A DNA stretch of 64,000 bases from Plantago elongata. Taxonomy: Eukaryota; Streptophyta; Magnoliopsida; Lamiales; Plantaginaceae. Positions 1-11,039 of the stretch are shown one piece after another. The translations under genes were made by a program, and so were the position numbers. The notes beneath the pieces are model-generated. The model worked only from the letters and a program-made list of their open reading frames with translations. It did no database searches and was not told the origin of the DNA. Each line of letters opens with the position of its first letter. The first letter of the stretch is position 1. The stretch covers positions 1 to 64,000 of the forward strand of contig JAYMSP010000241.1 of NCBI GenBank assembly GCA_036897095.1, read 5' to 3'.

Positions 1-417
1 ATATATATATATATAAAATGTTAATGGGCCATCTTCATCCTCATTCATTATCAATACCAACTAAATATGTGGATTTAACATCATCTAAATTGTAATTTCT
101 AAGCTTATCATATTAGTTCTAGAAAATTTTATACTACAATGAACGCATTTGTGCATATGGAAGTTATTTATGTTAGACTCCATTTCTATTTTAGGATAGA
201 AATGGCCATATTGCCTCTTTTTTATTTTCTTTCCTCCTCCTTTTTTTTTTCCTTTATTTCTCTATTTTGAATCATCAATATTTAATAAAATATAAAACAT
301 AGAATTATAAAAGTTATAAAGAATTTTTTTTTTCATTCTCTATAGATGAAGATCACTCTTAACTATATTTTAAACATTATAAGTTTTATCTTTTTTAGCT
401 CCTAATTTAAATATATA
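1..417. other. AT-rich non-coding DNA
   Basis: This stretch opens with a short (AT)n run and continues as AT-rich DNA with homopolymer T tracts. I see no coding frame or recognisable repeat in it. Confidence 0.6.
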
Positions 418-648
418 CTTCCTCCACCCCGTTAATAATGAAACAATTGATTTTACACGATTTTTAAGAAAAAATATGTAGTATGTGGTTAACAATGAGT
501 TTGTGATATAAAAGTACTTGTGGGCTCAATAATGTGAGTTTAAAAATGAGTTGTATTATGGAAGTTATTTTCATAAATGTAAAATTATTTCACTTTGATG
601 GAACGTCGAAAACGAAAAATTATTTCACCTTTAATGGAACGGAGGGAG
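418..648. mobile_element. Stowaway-like (Tc1/mariner) MITE
   Basis: The left end reads CTTCCTCCACCCCGTTA and the right end reads TGGAACGGAGGGAG. These are imperfect inverted copies of the CTCCCTCCGTYCC-type termini typical of Stowaway MITEs in plants. The left end is preceded by TA, the target dinucleotide of this superfamily. The 231-bp interior is AT-rich and non-coding. The family call rests on the ends; the right-hand TA is not intact. Confidence 0.7.
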
Positions 649-943
649 AATTTTTTATTTTAAATATATAATTATAAATACAAATTCATTAATTTCAACT
701 TCTAATGAATCTTAGTGTCTAAAAAAAGTTCTAATGAATCTTATAATATTTAAACATATTAAATAATAAATAAAACATAGGAAAAAAATAATATATTATT
801 CATTGGTACAACTCTACTCTATGTACAAGTATCTATACCGATTCCCGTACTAAGACACAGTGTAACTATGTGATTCTTGAAACTTTTATACTCTTTATAT
901 ATGATAAAATGGATATAATTAAACTGATATGTAAAACATCTGG

Positions 944-961
944 CACACACACACACACACA
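944..961. repeat. (CA)n microsatellite
   Basis: About nine CA units in a row, seen directly. The flanks are AT-rich and non-coding. Confidence 0.9.
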
Positions 962-1046
962 TATTGCAACATATACACCAAAATACAGTTGGATAATTGA
1001 TAAGATATTATACTATATTGTTATCAGGAAAAAATTCGTTTTTGAT

Positions 1047-1136
1047 ACCTTAAGTTGTGACTGCTACCGTTTTAGTACTTTAAGTTGTGAGAGTCCGATT
1101 TTAGTACCTTAAGTTATGTATTCGTCCAATTTAGGT
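1047..1136. repeat. Three tandem ~30-bp subrepeats, possible transposon end
   Basis: Three successive units of about 30, 29 and 31 bp each begin with a variant of ACCTTAAGTTGTGA and end near TTTTAGT. Tandem subrepeats of this kind occur at the ends of some Mutator-like elements, but I found no matching opposite terminus. The element class is therefore a guess. The LINE-like remnant starts about 150 bp downstream. Confidence 0.5.
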
Positions 1137-1284
1137 ATTTTGTTAGTAAAACTTAACAGAACGTTAACTTTGATCGAATTAGTAAGAATTAGCGTGGATT
1201 AGTCGATTTTCCGTCAAATCGGCGCGTGAACCATATATTTTTAACGGGCACAATTGGTTAGCCGAAAATGGAAAAGACCTCCCC

Positions 1285-1640
1285 TTACCTGGTTCGAGTT
1301 TGGGCGCCATCGATGGTGTCATTCGTGATCATAATTTACGGGAATTGAGTCCTTTGATTGTTGATTTAAGACAATCCAACAATCAATGAGTATGAAATTT
1401 ATAATTTGGTTGAAGGGCTGACTTTAGCTTGGGGAAGAAGATTACATAAATTGCAGGTGAAAATCGATTCCAGTATGACTTTTGGTTGGGTAACTGGTGT
1501 AGATTCGCCGCTGTTGAACATGGTTTATAGAGTGAAGTTGTGTCTTGAGTTGACGCACAACCCTTTTTGGGAATTATATTTTTGAAAGATAGATCGTCGT
1601 GCTAATGCGTGTATTGTCATTTATCAGCTTTAGGTTATAA
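1285..1640 (+). mobile_element. LINE remnant: RNase H domain fragment
   Basis: Reading the plus strand with frame changes gives a degraded plant non-LTR retrotransposon RNase H domain. Visible pieces are GAIDGVIRDHN near the start, then VEGLTLAWGRRLHKLQVKID (the usual LALELAW...VESDS region), and finally KIDRRANACIVIYQL (the usual H..R.AN..AD..A motif). At least one frameshift and one in-frame stop interrupt it. No reverse transcriptase is visible upstream, so this is a 3' fragment. The same domain appears at about 56.1-56.6 kb. Confidence 0.55.
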
Positions 1641-2266
1641 TTTGAAGGGTGAGAAGATGCTTGGCAATCTCCCCCTACTTCTACAATGTCCCTTTTGATG
1701 ACATGCAATAACTACTACCCGAATAAATTTCTTTTCTCACCAAAACACATATTAAACTTACTTATGTACCTATCATTCATCGTTTCTCCACGTCTCCTTA
1801 TACATACGATTTGTACCATTAAAATTAGTTAGAAAAATCATATGAATAAGATATTGAATTTCACATCATATTTAATGATAAATAATTTTTTCTATTATAT
1901 ATTTAAGAGCATAAATGTTTTATACATATATACAAACAAGGGTCAGGGACATAGGTGATGTCTTTGCTTATATCTCACTATAATGGTAGTCTTTTTATTT
2001 AACTTTTGATTGGGTCAGGTTCTATCTAACTCGAATTCAACCCCGTTCGAAATAACGATGTTCAATCTAAAGGGTCATAAGGTAAATACACTCTTGACGA
2101 GGAAGCTCTACCCGATCTTCTCTATACTTTTATTTGATCTACAAGGGGTGGGGGTTGTTTGTGGTGAGCTGGGGGGGGGGGGTGGAGGGGGAGCGATGGA
2201 GGTGGAGAAAACACCTTTCTCTTTCTCAGTCCGATCACTTTATTCGCCCCAATAAAAGACATATTT

Positions 2267-2930
2267 ATCCACAGTAGACCCGACTAAACAGAACCGAAAA
2301 TCAAGAACCGAACCGAAATTGTAATTATGGTTCTGGAACCGAACCGTGCGGTTACGATTCCAGAACCGGAATTGCACTGTGCGGTTTCGGTTCCGGTTCT
2401 TAGTTTTAGAGAACCGCGAACCCAACATGGAACCGCCGATTCCATGCGGTTCTTGCAACCGTGGGATTTCAGTTCCAGAAATTGATAGTTCCATGCATAT
2501 TCACAATTTAAAAAGAAAATTAATTTCATATATATTTATAATTACATATATAGTTATAATATATATGTAATAGACTTATTATTACATGGTGTATATGTAC
2601 CAAACACAAACACCCTTTTATATACACTAACACTATAATTAATAAGTGTTGCAAATTTCAAAAAACATATAATTAATTAGTAAATAAAAAATTTAAGTTG
2701 CGATTTTGTGGTTCAACCGTGCGATTCAGGCACTTTGAACCACACGGTTTGGTACCGTATTGTTCTGGAAGAGCAGTTAAGCGGTTCAAACTACACGGTT
2801 CATACGGTTTAAGCCGCACAATTTGTAATCGTATGGTTCCGATTTCTTTTACAGTTTCAGGTTCCATGCCAAATGACAGTTCCGGAACCGAAACTGCACG
2901 GTTCCTGGAACTGCCCGGTCTAATCCACAG
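2267..2930. mobile_element. Non-autonomous hAT element with 8-bp target duplication
   Basis: The 8-mer ATCCACAG occurs at 2267-2274 and again at 2923-2930, flanking a 648-bp element (2275-2922). The element begins TAGACCCGAC and, read from its other end, TAGACCGGGC, an imperfect terminal inverted repeat. Both subterminal regions are packed with GGTTCCG/CGGAACC and AACCGTGCGGTT motifs around an AT-rich middle. An 8-bp duplication, short termini and dense subterminal repeats are diagnostic for the hAT superfamily. It has no transposase. Its right end lies about 260 bp before the ATG of the Sel1-repeat gene. Confidence 0.85.
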
Positions 2931-3190
2931 ACCACAGCCCAATGGACTTGTGTTGCTGTGTAGAGAGAGACAAAGAAGCAAGTCAAAAGCAGTGGCCTTC
3001 ACGTCTTAAAGGAGTCATCGAGACGACACCGTTTGAAGAAAAGAAAATCCCCCTTTTTTACTCAACTGGACAGCACAAAACCAACCCACCCAAATTGGTC
3101 TTCTTCATCTTTCCTTTTTCAGCTCAAACAAAACCCTCACTAAATCCTCTCCAAATCAACAGCCATGTCTTCTTCTGCTTCTACCTAACC

Positions 3191-4602
3191 ATGGGCAAAA
3201 CTTCTTCAGCAAAGCAACCTAGAAGAAACAACATAGAAGACACCAGTAAAGCAGCAGGACCAGCCAAGAGGAAGAGGACTGACATGGAAGAATCCGCCCA
3301 ACCGCCGGAGCAATTGCGGTCTACGTTATCGGAGGTGGTGACCGATTGCACAAAACGTTGGTTTCAGGATACGCTCAAGGAGGCTAAGAACGGTGATGTT
3401 AATATGCAGGTCATTCTTGCCCAGATGTATTACACTGGCTATGGCGTTCCTATGGATGCTAAAAAGGTAGACTCGAATTCAATTTTCTTGTTTTTATCTT
3501 TTTCATTTTTGCTTATTGGGTTAATTTAGCTTTAATTTTCATCAGTTTTAGCTAGCAGATGTTTGTCTATCATAGGATTTAATAGCTCGAACTTAAAGAG
3601 AGTTTTTTTTTTTTTTTAAACGGCTAAAGGTAACTTGAACCAGTCACTTAAAGAGAGTTGTGAATTAGTCATTTATATTAATACTCCAATTGGTTTTTAG
3701 TGCAATTATTAATTATTGATAGTGTTTATTTTCTTTCGACATTTGTTAGCTGCTAAAGAATCCGATATGTGTCTGCTCTATAATGACATCAAACCTGAAA
3801 TCTTTGTTTCTTTTAAATTGAAATTCAGCTACTTCAGTAAGAGGTATAGAGTATATACTCTCAGTACGGATTGGGTTGGACACTGTTCATTCTTTAATTT
3901 AGGATATAATCGAAATTCTGTTATGCAAACTGTTATAATGGTGGAGGCCTGATTCAACTTGATATAATGATTTCGTAGTGACTTGTGATTTAGTTGTATA
4001 TTAGTAGTATTGTTATTTCTTGAGCTTGCTTGTAACAAGATGATGTAATTTAAGTTAACAAATTTGAATCCAGAAACTGTTTAGTGGTGGATGCTTGATG
4101 CAGTTTGATATTCATAAATTTGCACCAGTTGTGTTGAATTTGAACTTGGCAACACTGCAACATGTATTGCTATTTCTTCTAGTTTTCCTGAAATTCCGTC
4201 TATAAATTGAACCATTCCTCGTGTATTTTCTTTGCCTCTGTTGTAAAGTAATCCAGATGATTTTGATATGACCAATTTCGTGTGTGAAAATATGTGTAGA
4301 CCATGAGTCCATGACTAACTATGAATTCCTGAAATCATGGCATTTTTTGGGGAATTTCAGGGGAAAACGTGGATTACAAGAGCTTCGAGGATGAGGTCCT
4401 CTTCAGTTTGGAAAATTTGCCGTAAACGTCCTGGTGAGCTACTTAATTTTTTCCACGTGCATGGATGATACATGCACATGTTTGTGGTCTAATTTTTTTA
4501 GCTTAGCTGCTTCCTTGGAACATGACAAATGCTAGATTTTTGCAAATTGCAGGGTACAATCTCAGTGATTCAGATTCAGATGAAATAGATGATGATTCCT
4601 GA
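3191..4602 (+). CDS. Small Sel1-like repeat protein, plant-specific
   Basis: Three exons (3191-3466, 4361-4433, 4553-4602) join in frame to give 132 residues. The N-terminal third is basic and polar and holds a likely nuclear-localisation run, AKRKR, near residue 40. It is followed by one Sel1-like (TPR-related) helical repeat at about residues 63-90, with the signature ALA..YY.GYGV..D. The C-terminal part (WITRASRMRSSSVWKICRKR, then an acidic DSDSDE tail) looks like a conserved plant-specific end. Sel1 repeats normally come in arrays and mediate protein contacts; a single repeat is unusual, so the function is unknown. The start is the first ATG after a long leader and sits in a good context (accATGG). 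All introns are GT-AG with consistent phase. Confidence 0.75.
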
Positions 4603-7139
4603 TAAAAGTAGTTTCAACTTTCATGATACCATGAAGGTAAGATGTTTTTTCTGCTCTTTTTTTGTTCTCAGCTCATGAATTAGTTCTCAGTTCTGACCGT
4701 CTCCTTGCATTCTCTTTGTCAAGGCAATTTGTTTCTGTATTTGCTTCAGCTGTAAGTTTAAGTTACTTTGTTATCTAAGATCATGTCATGAGTCAATATC
4801 ACAATAGTCTGATTTTCAAGTCAATATCACAATAGTCAGATTCTCAAGTCAATAGACCTTATTCCAATCGACAATTCCATTGTTGGGATTAGTTTAGCTA
4901 ATGCCATGGTCTTGCTTTCTCTAGAGTTAGATTGCACTGTTGTTGGTTTTCCCTGAAATGCCAAGGTCGCTTCATGTCAGCATAAAGTAAAGTGGAAGCT
5001 TCTAAGAAATATACGATTCAGAGAGAATACGCTTCCTAATTATATCTCAGAGGAGATTTTCTGTTTTGAAATTGTTTCAAGAATATAAGCACAGCTCTAT
5101 GGTAAACAGTTGCTGTGTCGATCTCTTTCGGAACCATCTTTCATCGAATCTAACAACCACCACCAAAGTATCCCATTTCGAAGCATGGGCCAACGTTAAC
5201 CCTAAATCATTGAGTACACATGTGGCCTTGATCATCTCCTTGTTAGCCAACGTTAACAATATCCTATTACTTTTCCTGAGGGCATGTATATTTTCTCAAT
5301 GTCCTCTACAAATCTCCCATCACATGTCAGGAACATGTCAATCACAGTACCATCTTCCTATTTTGATCTGGCCATTAAGAACTAATAAGTCGTAACCATG
5401 CCTAGACTGAAATGAAGCAAACTGGAAAACCTGTAAAAGGGACAAGCTCGATAATCAGCATAGCTAGTTGATGCCTTTGGAAAATCTTCATGAATTTCTC
5501 TGGAGAAGTTCACAGTTTCTCTAGAAATCTTTCTTATTTCTCGTCATGGGCTAGTAAAGTATTGTATTGGAATACTAGTTTTTATGCTGTTTCTTAATTA
5601 CGCTATCATGTTATTTCTCGTCTCTTCCTTTTGAGTTTCTACAACAACAAATGCATCATATTATTAGCATGGTTTGTAGAGAGTTTATGCCGGTCATACT
5701 TCCCTCGAATTTCTGTCTACAACTTATACCTGTACTGTGGTTGGACCATTCTGAGATTGACAACTTGTACATGGTGTAACTGTGCATAGCATCAATTTTC
5801 TCTACTTGGCATGAGTTTACGCTTAGTGTACTAATACTTAATTCTCTTTCGCTGGACATTATGCAATGGTATAGTCGTATAGACTGGTTACAAACCGAAT
5901 GTGCGTGATTGCAGGGTCTGTACCCGTTTGCTGGAGGCTGATGTGGGTTGGGTTTTGATCTCCTGCTCATCCAGTTCTGAATTTTGTTTTACTTTTTTCT
6001 CCTTTGAAATTTATTGAAACCCTTCCGTAGTCAACTTGTCTATGTACTTTAAAATGTTGTTTCATGATGATCCATGCCGTGTTATTAGAGTCTCGTCATG
6101 GAGATCAATTTGTTAGGTAGTTAATTACTATGATTCTAGACAGGTCTTGTAATGAAATAATTTGAGTGATGTAATATTGCTTGAAGGTTCTATTGGCAAG
6201 ATTATTCTTTACATACCCTGGTCCAGAACAACGAATCTTTTGTTGTTGCTGGTTTCTTTTTGAGTTTTTGGTGTAAACTACTACTTTCATTCAAAGAAAT
6301 TAGAACATGGTTTTCCAACAGCCAATTCAACTTGGTTGAAGGAAATACGGATTCTTTCCTTCACTTAACTTCGTCCAGTCATGCTACCCCATCCCGCACT
6401 TACCAAAAAAGGAAATTATCGCACATGTAACAATCTTAGCATAAAACTGTATGCTAACTTGAAGTTCTTCGGAATCGGGCAATCATTGAGTATAATCCAA
6501 CAATCCACCAGTAAGTACAACCTAGGTATTGATGTGTGGGTATTAGAAGTGCAAGTACATATCATACATTAAAAGTGTACCAATATGGGCATAGAAATTA
6601 AGGGTTGTTTGTCATACTACAAGAGCGACCATCTTCCCCCTTAAATCGAACGTTTTCTATATAAAATATTTCATTTTAGTTAGAAAAGACCACTCAAATT
6701 CTATCACAATCCATTCATAAAACATTGGTATAATAAGTAGATGTGATGTTTCACCAACCATGGTTAGATTACTCTTTTTTAGACAATTTCATCATTTAAT
6801 TAAATGAGTATCACTATCTAAGGTCCATTGTCATAAGACAACCATCTCATTTAAGAAGAAATAGAATTTAATAAAGATTAAGCAAAACTACGGAGTTGTA
6901 TTATACATTAATACTATATTATACTTCTAGTAACTATAAAAATACTGATAATATTATATATATATAACATACCTGCTAGACATAAAAAATTGTGTTATTT
7001 GTCTAATCGTAGATACAGAACAAATTAAAATCACAACATGTACTGGCTCTCTTGGACTGAGTGCATCAACAAATCTCAGTCCTTGCAACATTTGTCTTAA
7101 ATAGTTTTGCAAAAACAACAACACGAAAACAAACAAATC
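4603..7139. other. Downstream/intergenic DNA between Sel1-repeat and ferroportin genes
   Basis: This contains the 3' region of the Sel1-repeat gene, possibly with spliced 3' UTR (a cag|GGTCTG acceptor-like site near 5915). A 28-bp motif, AGTCAATATCACAATAGTC..., is tandemly repeated at 4791-4846. From 6,580 on it is AT-rich and carries the 5' flank of ferroportin copy 1. I found no further coding region. Confidence 0.5.
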
Positions 7140-9872
7140 ATGCTGAACGAACCATTGCTCCCTGAACATCAACAGCCAACTTTAACAGTCCCATATTATC
7201 TGCTGGTGTATCTGTACATCGGTCACTTCTCAGCCAGATGGGGTGCCAGGTTTGTTTTCGATCTCTTCGTTCGTGTTTATGTTCCATACAGAAGCTCTTG
7301 CAGTGAAAATCTTCTTGTGTCAAAAGACAAAAGCTTGGTTTTCAAGATTCCACAAGTACTTAAAAGACTCAACATTACCTTTCCATGATTCTGAAATTCG
7401 GGATTGAGTTTATGATCTCTATATGTCCTCAACTCATAGGATGATGCCCTTTCACTGTCCAGTAATCCAGTTAAGAATAACACTTCAATCTGTAGGTTTC
7501 TATCCTGAGCAACATAAAACTTTGATGGACAATGTTTTCTTACCTGTCAAACCGAATTATAATTTGTATTATGTACTTTTAAGGCAGCTGCATCTACACA
7601 TTCAAATAAGTTTCTAGCCATGGATCATTTGTTATCTGTTTGTTATGTGGCAAATGACAGGATGTGGGAATTCTCTGTCGGACTATACATGATCAGTATC
7701 TGGCCGGACTCTCTATTTCTTGCTGCAGCGTATGGTGTCATTGAATCTGCTTCTACTGCCTTGTTTGGTCCTGTTATTGGAGACCTTGTCGATAAGTTGT
7801 CATACATTAAGGTTCAGTTTATCGTTCTCATTTTAGTTCTCTAGCTTTCAAACACCATACATAATGACTTGAATAACAACTTACCAATGATACTACGAAA
7901 AGGAGCTGATTAATCTGATTATATCATTGAAAAACTTGTAAATTTCTGTTTGAACAGGTCCTCAGGATCTGGTTATTGACTCAAAATCTCTCATTCGTGG
8001 TTGCTGGAGGTGCAGTACTTTCTATATTTATCTTTGTAGACTTGGTGTCTGCAAATTTTGTTGCTTTCATCTCTCTTATCGTATTAATCAACGTATCTGG
8101 AGCTGTTGCTGTACTTTCTACGCTTGCTGGAACCATTCTGGTTGAAAGAGAATGGTAATGCCTGCAGGCTTAGCCTCTTACCAATACCATTATTTTAATA
8201 GATACAAAACTATACCATACCGAATCTATGTTAAAAACAAACCTAAGATTGTTATTCATGTCAAATTACAGGGTAGTTGTGATATCAGAAGGCCAACCAG
8301 CAGGGGTACTAACGAACATGAACTCAACGATAAGAAGAATTGATCTAATCTGCAAGTTGTTTGCACCTGTTGTTACGGGCTTCATTATCAGTTTTGTATC
8401 TCTAACCGCATCTGCTCTGACAATTGCACTGTGGAACATATTATCTGTCTGCTTGCAGTATTGGCTACTAGTGTCTGTTTACAATGGGATACCGGCTTTA
8501 AAAGAAGTCAGTGAAAGAAAAGTATCAAGATCTTCGGTGAGGGACACTGATGAAAGTACATCTAGTCCCCCGGATTTCGAGCAGCCTGAAACATGTTCAG
8601 GCCTACAGACGAAAACTGAACAGTTTCTGAATCTTCCATATATTAAGGCATGGAGATTGTATATTGAACAAGATGTGGTTCTCCCAGGAATAGCTCTTGC
8701 TTTGCTGTATTTTACTGTACTCAGGTTAGCTTCTTATTCATCGAACCCTGCACGATAGCTGTAACCTTATCGTCTACTGTAGGTGAAAGCCTAACTGCTG
8801 ACTGATTTCAAAAGCTAGTTCACTAGATTACTGAAAAACAAGCTATGTTATTAACTCTTATCTTCCATTTTTAACAAGTTACATAACTTATTTAGTCACT
8901 TTATCAACTCATTTTGCTAAACAAAAACACTTTCACTCTTTACCAATTCTCTGTACAGCTTTGGAACATTGATGACTGCTGCTCTGCAATGGGAAGGTAT
9001 ACCGGCATATATTATAGGAATTGCACGTGGAGTAAGTGCTACAGTTGGAATAGCTGCAACCTTTATGTACCCACTTTTAGAGTCTCGTGTCTCAACACTT
9101 AGAACCGGTCTATGGTCAATATGGTCTCAGGTACATATACATAGATTTAATGATAAGTAGCCTTTTGATCATGTCATCTTAAAGTATATCAGGTGTTCTG
9201 ATTTCAATACTTTATGCAGTGGGCTTGTCTTTTGCTGTGCGTCGCCTCAGTATTTATGAAGCCTACACTAGTATCGGCTTATGTGCTAATGAGTGGAGTG
9301 GCTGTATCGCGGCTTGGACTATGGATGTTTGATTTATCTGTCATTCAGCAAATGCAGGTATTTAACTAGAACAATATATGCAAAGAAAATTGCATTAGTT
9401 CGTACTACCATATCTTCCTTGCTAGCTTCTGATATTTGCTCAAGTTTATACTGTATTTCTGTTCCTTGGTTACTTGGATATAGGATCATGTTCCTGAAAT
9501 GGATCGTTGTGTTGTTGGTGGTGTTCAAAATTCACTCCAATCGTTCCTCGACCTGATGACTTACATCATGGGCATGATAATCTCGAATCCTCAGGTTTGT
9601 ATATTCTGCACATTCTTATGCCCAAGTCCAAACAGTAGTTCAACTCTTAATAGTACTCGGTGCCTGTTTGCAAATGATTATCCCAAACTGATTATAGCAT
9701 TTCATAAGTATACTGACTGAAGATTTTGTAGGATTTCTGGATATTGATAATGGTGTCGTTCTTGTTGGTGACGGTGGCAGCAACGTTGTACAGCATACAC
9801 GTTTATCGAGTTCGTAAACATCTGATCCATTTTGAGAAGCTACTTGCTCTGGTTCGATGGTGTGTGAGCTGA
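7140..9872 (+). CDS. Ferroportin / IREG metal exporter (SLC40), tandem copy 1
   Basis: Eight exons (7140-7249, 7661-7811, 7958-8154, 8272-8724, 8959-9130, 9220-9357, 9484-9594, 9732-9872) give 490 residues with phase kept at every junction. The protein is a multi-pass solute carrier family 40 member. Recognisable blocks are RWGARMWEFSV (36-42 region), STALFGPVIGDLVDK, NSTIRRIDLICKLFAPVV, STLRTGLWSIW, SRLGLWMFDLSVIQQMQ and VGGVQNSLQSFLDLMTYIM. Family members export Fe2+, Co2+ or Ni2+ across the plasma membrane or into the vacuole. No chloroplast transit peptide is visible, which points to the IREG1/IREG2 type rather than IREG3/MAR1. The acidic loop in exon 4 differs from copy 2. Substrate and membrane cannot be told from sequence. 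Confidence 0.93.
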
Positions 9873-10311
9873 ACATGATCTTGATCTTGGACAAACTAGA
9901 TATACCAAGTGTTTTTTTTTCACTTTGCAGGATGGTTCATTTAAAGTTCATGTAATCTGCACATAAATCCATGTTCCATATTCTACTGCTTGTTGGTGGT
10001 TAACTTCATTGTGAATAAAAAACTTGCCCAATACACACGTGTTTGCAAGTTGCGACTACTCAAAACTTTACATGAAACAGTTTCATGTTTCAGTTAGACG
10101 ATTTGGAACATAGTATTGTTATTTTTTTTTTAGAGTCTAATAACGCAGTAGTACTTTTATATAACAATATACGAGTACATAATAACTTACTTTCATAGTT
10201 CAATAACTAAAGATCAATATCACACATCCATAGTCTATAATATAGAACTTTCATAACAATAAAACGAGAACTACATAAATAAGTACTTGCATAGTTCATG
10301 AAAGTCAATAA

Positions 10312-11004
10312 CTATGCACCGAGCTTCTTCTCGCAAAACAAGACATCTATGTGACCCTGTTTGTCATGCACCTTGACTTCAAAATATGAATGTGACATAA
10401 TACACATATGAACAGCTGGATTACTTCCCCATGTTGACATCTTCCACACACACCATCCTAAGAATGAGTAGTGCCCTTATCTTTGATGTAATAATCCAAA
10501 GCCAATCTGGCCATGATACGTAGGTGGGTTTTATCGTGTAAATAACGGTTCGAACTATAAATTAATTTCTCCCTTGGCTTGAAATCAGTTATGCCCGGAA
10601 TATGACCAGGAAAGTGCCTACATGTAAATCCCTTGGTATGAAGAGAGCGAAAATATTTACGAACTTGGGCCAATACCAGCTCTTGATCTTCACGAGTGTC
10701 GTAGTGAATCTGAATCTTAGGGAGTAGCTCATCATCAGTAAGAGTAGTGAGAGTTGAGATGATTTGGAGAGGATCAGGTGATTGAGGATCAATGTATGGT
10801 GGAATGGAAACTGCAGGAAGCTTGGTATCCGGCGGTAAAGACCTTTACTGAATAGTCATATATATTGAACCATAATGTTGCTTTGAATGTTTTCTCTTGA
10901 GCATCATGATCAGCAGCAATGAAGGTGAGTTCGTAATAGAAAGGGTAAGGCCTTCCCAAACTAAACCACAGCTTCATGACTGCCGAAACCACATATCCAG
11001 TTGA
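10312..11004 (-). pseudogene. Broken cystatin-like gene of unknown function
   Basis: On the minus strand three successive frames carry continuous, protein-like sequence that is broken twice, near 10821 and near 10475. The first segment contains RPYPFYYELTFIAADHDAQ and KTFKATLWFNIYD. The middle one contains DPLQIISTLTTLTDDELLPK and LARLALDYYIKDKG. The last contains HYSFLGWCVWKMSTWG and SHSYFEVKVHDKQG and ends at a TAG at 10312-10314. The F-YY-LTF-A-D and LA-A-D-Y patterns resemble cystatin-fold proteins of plants, but I do not recognise the exact family. The upper end may be a splice acceptor (ctcag|TCA at 11004); no upstream exon was found. Two frameshifts argue for a pseudogene, though missed introns could explain one of them. 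Confidence 0.5.
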
Positions 11005-11039
11005 CTGAGAAACACACAACACAACACAACATAGGCAAA

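Noticed and set aside
2240-3009. Several 70-110-codon frames on both strands rich in Arg, Asn, Phe and Thr
   Set aside because: They are translations of the GGTTCCG subterminal repeats of the hAT element and its flank.
5066-5395. A 109-codon frame downstream of the Sel1-repeat gene
   Set aside because: No domain signature and a composition like the surrounding non-coding DNA.
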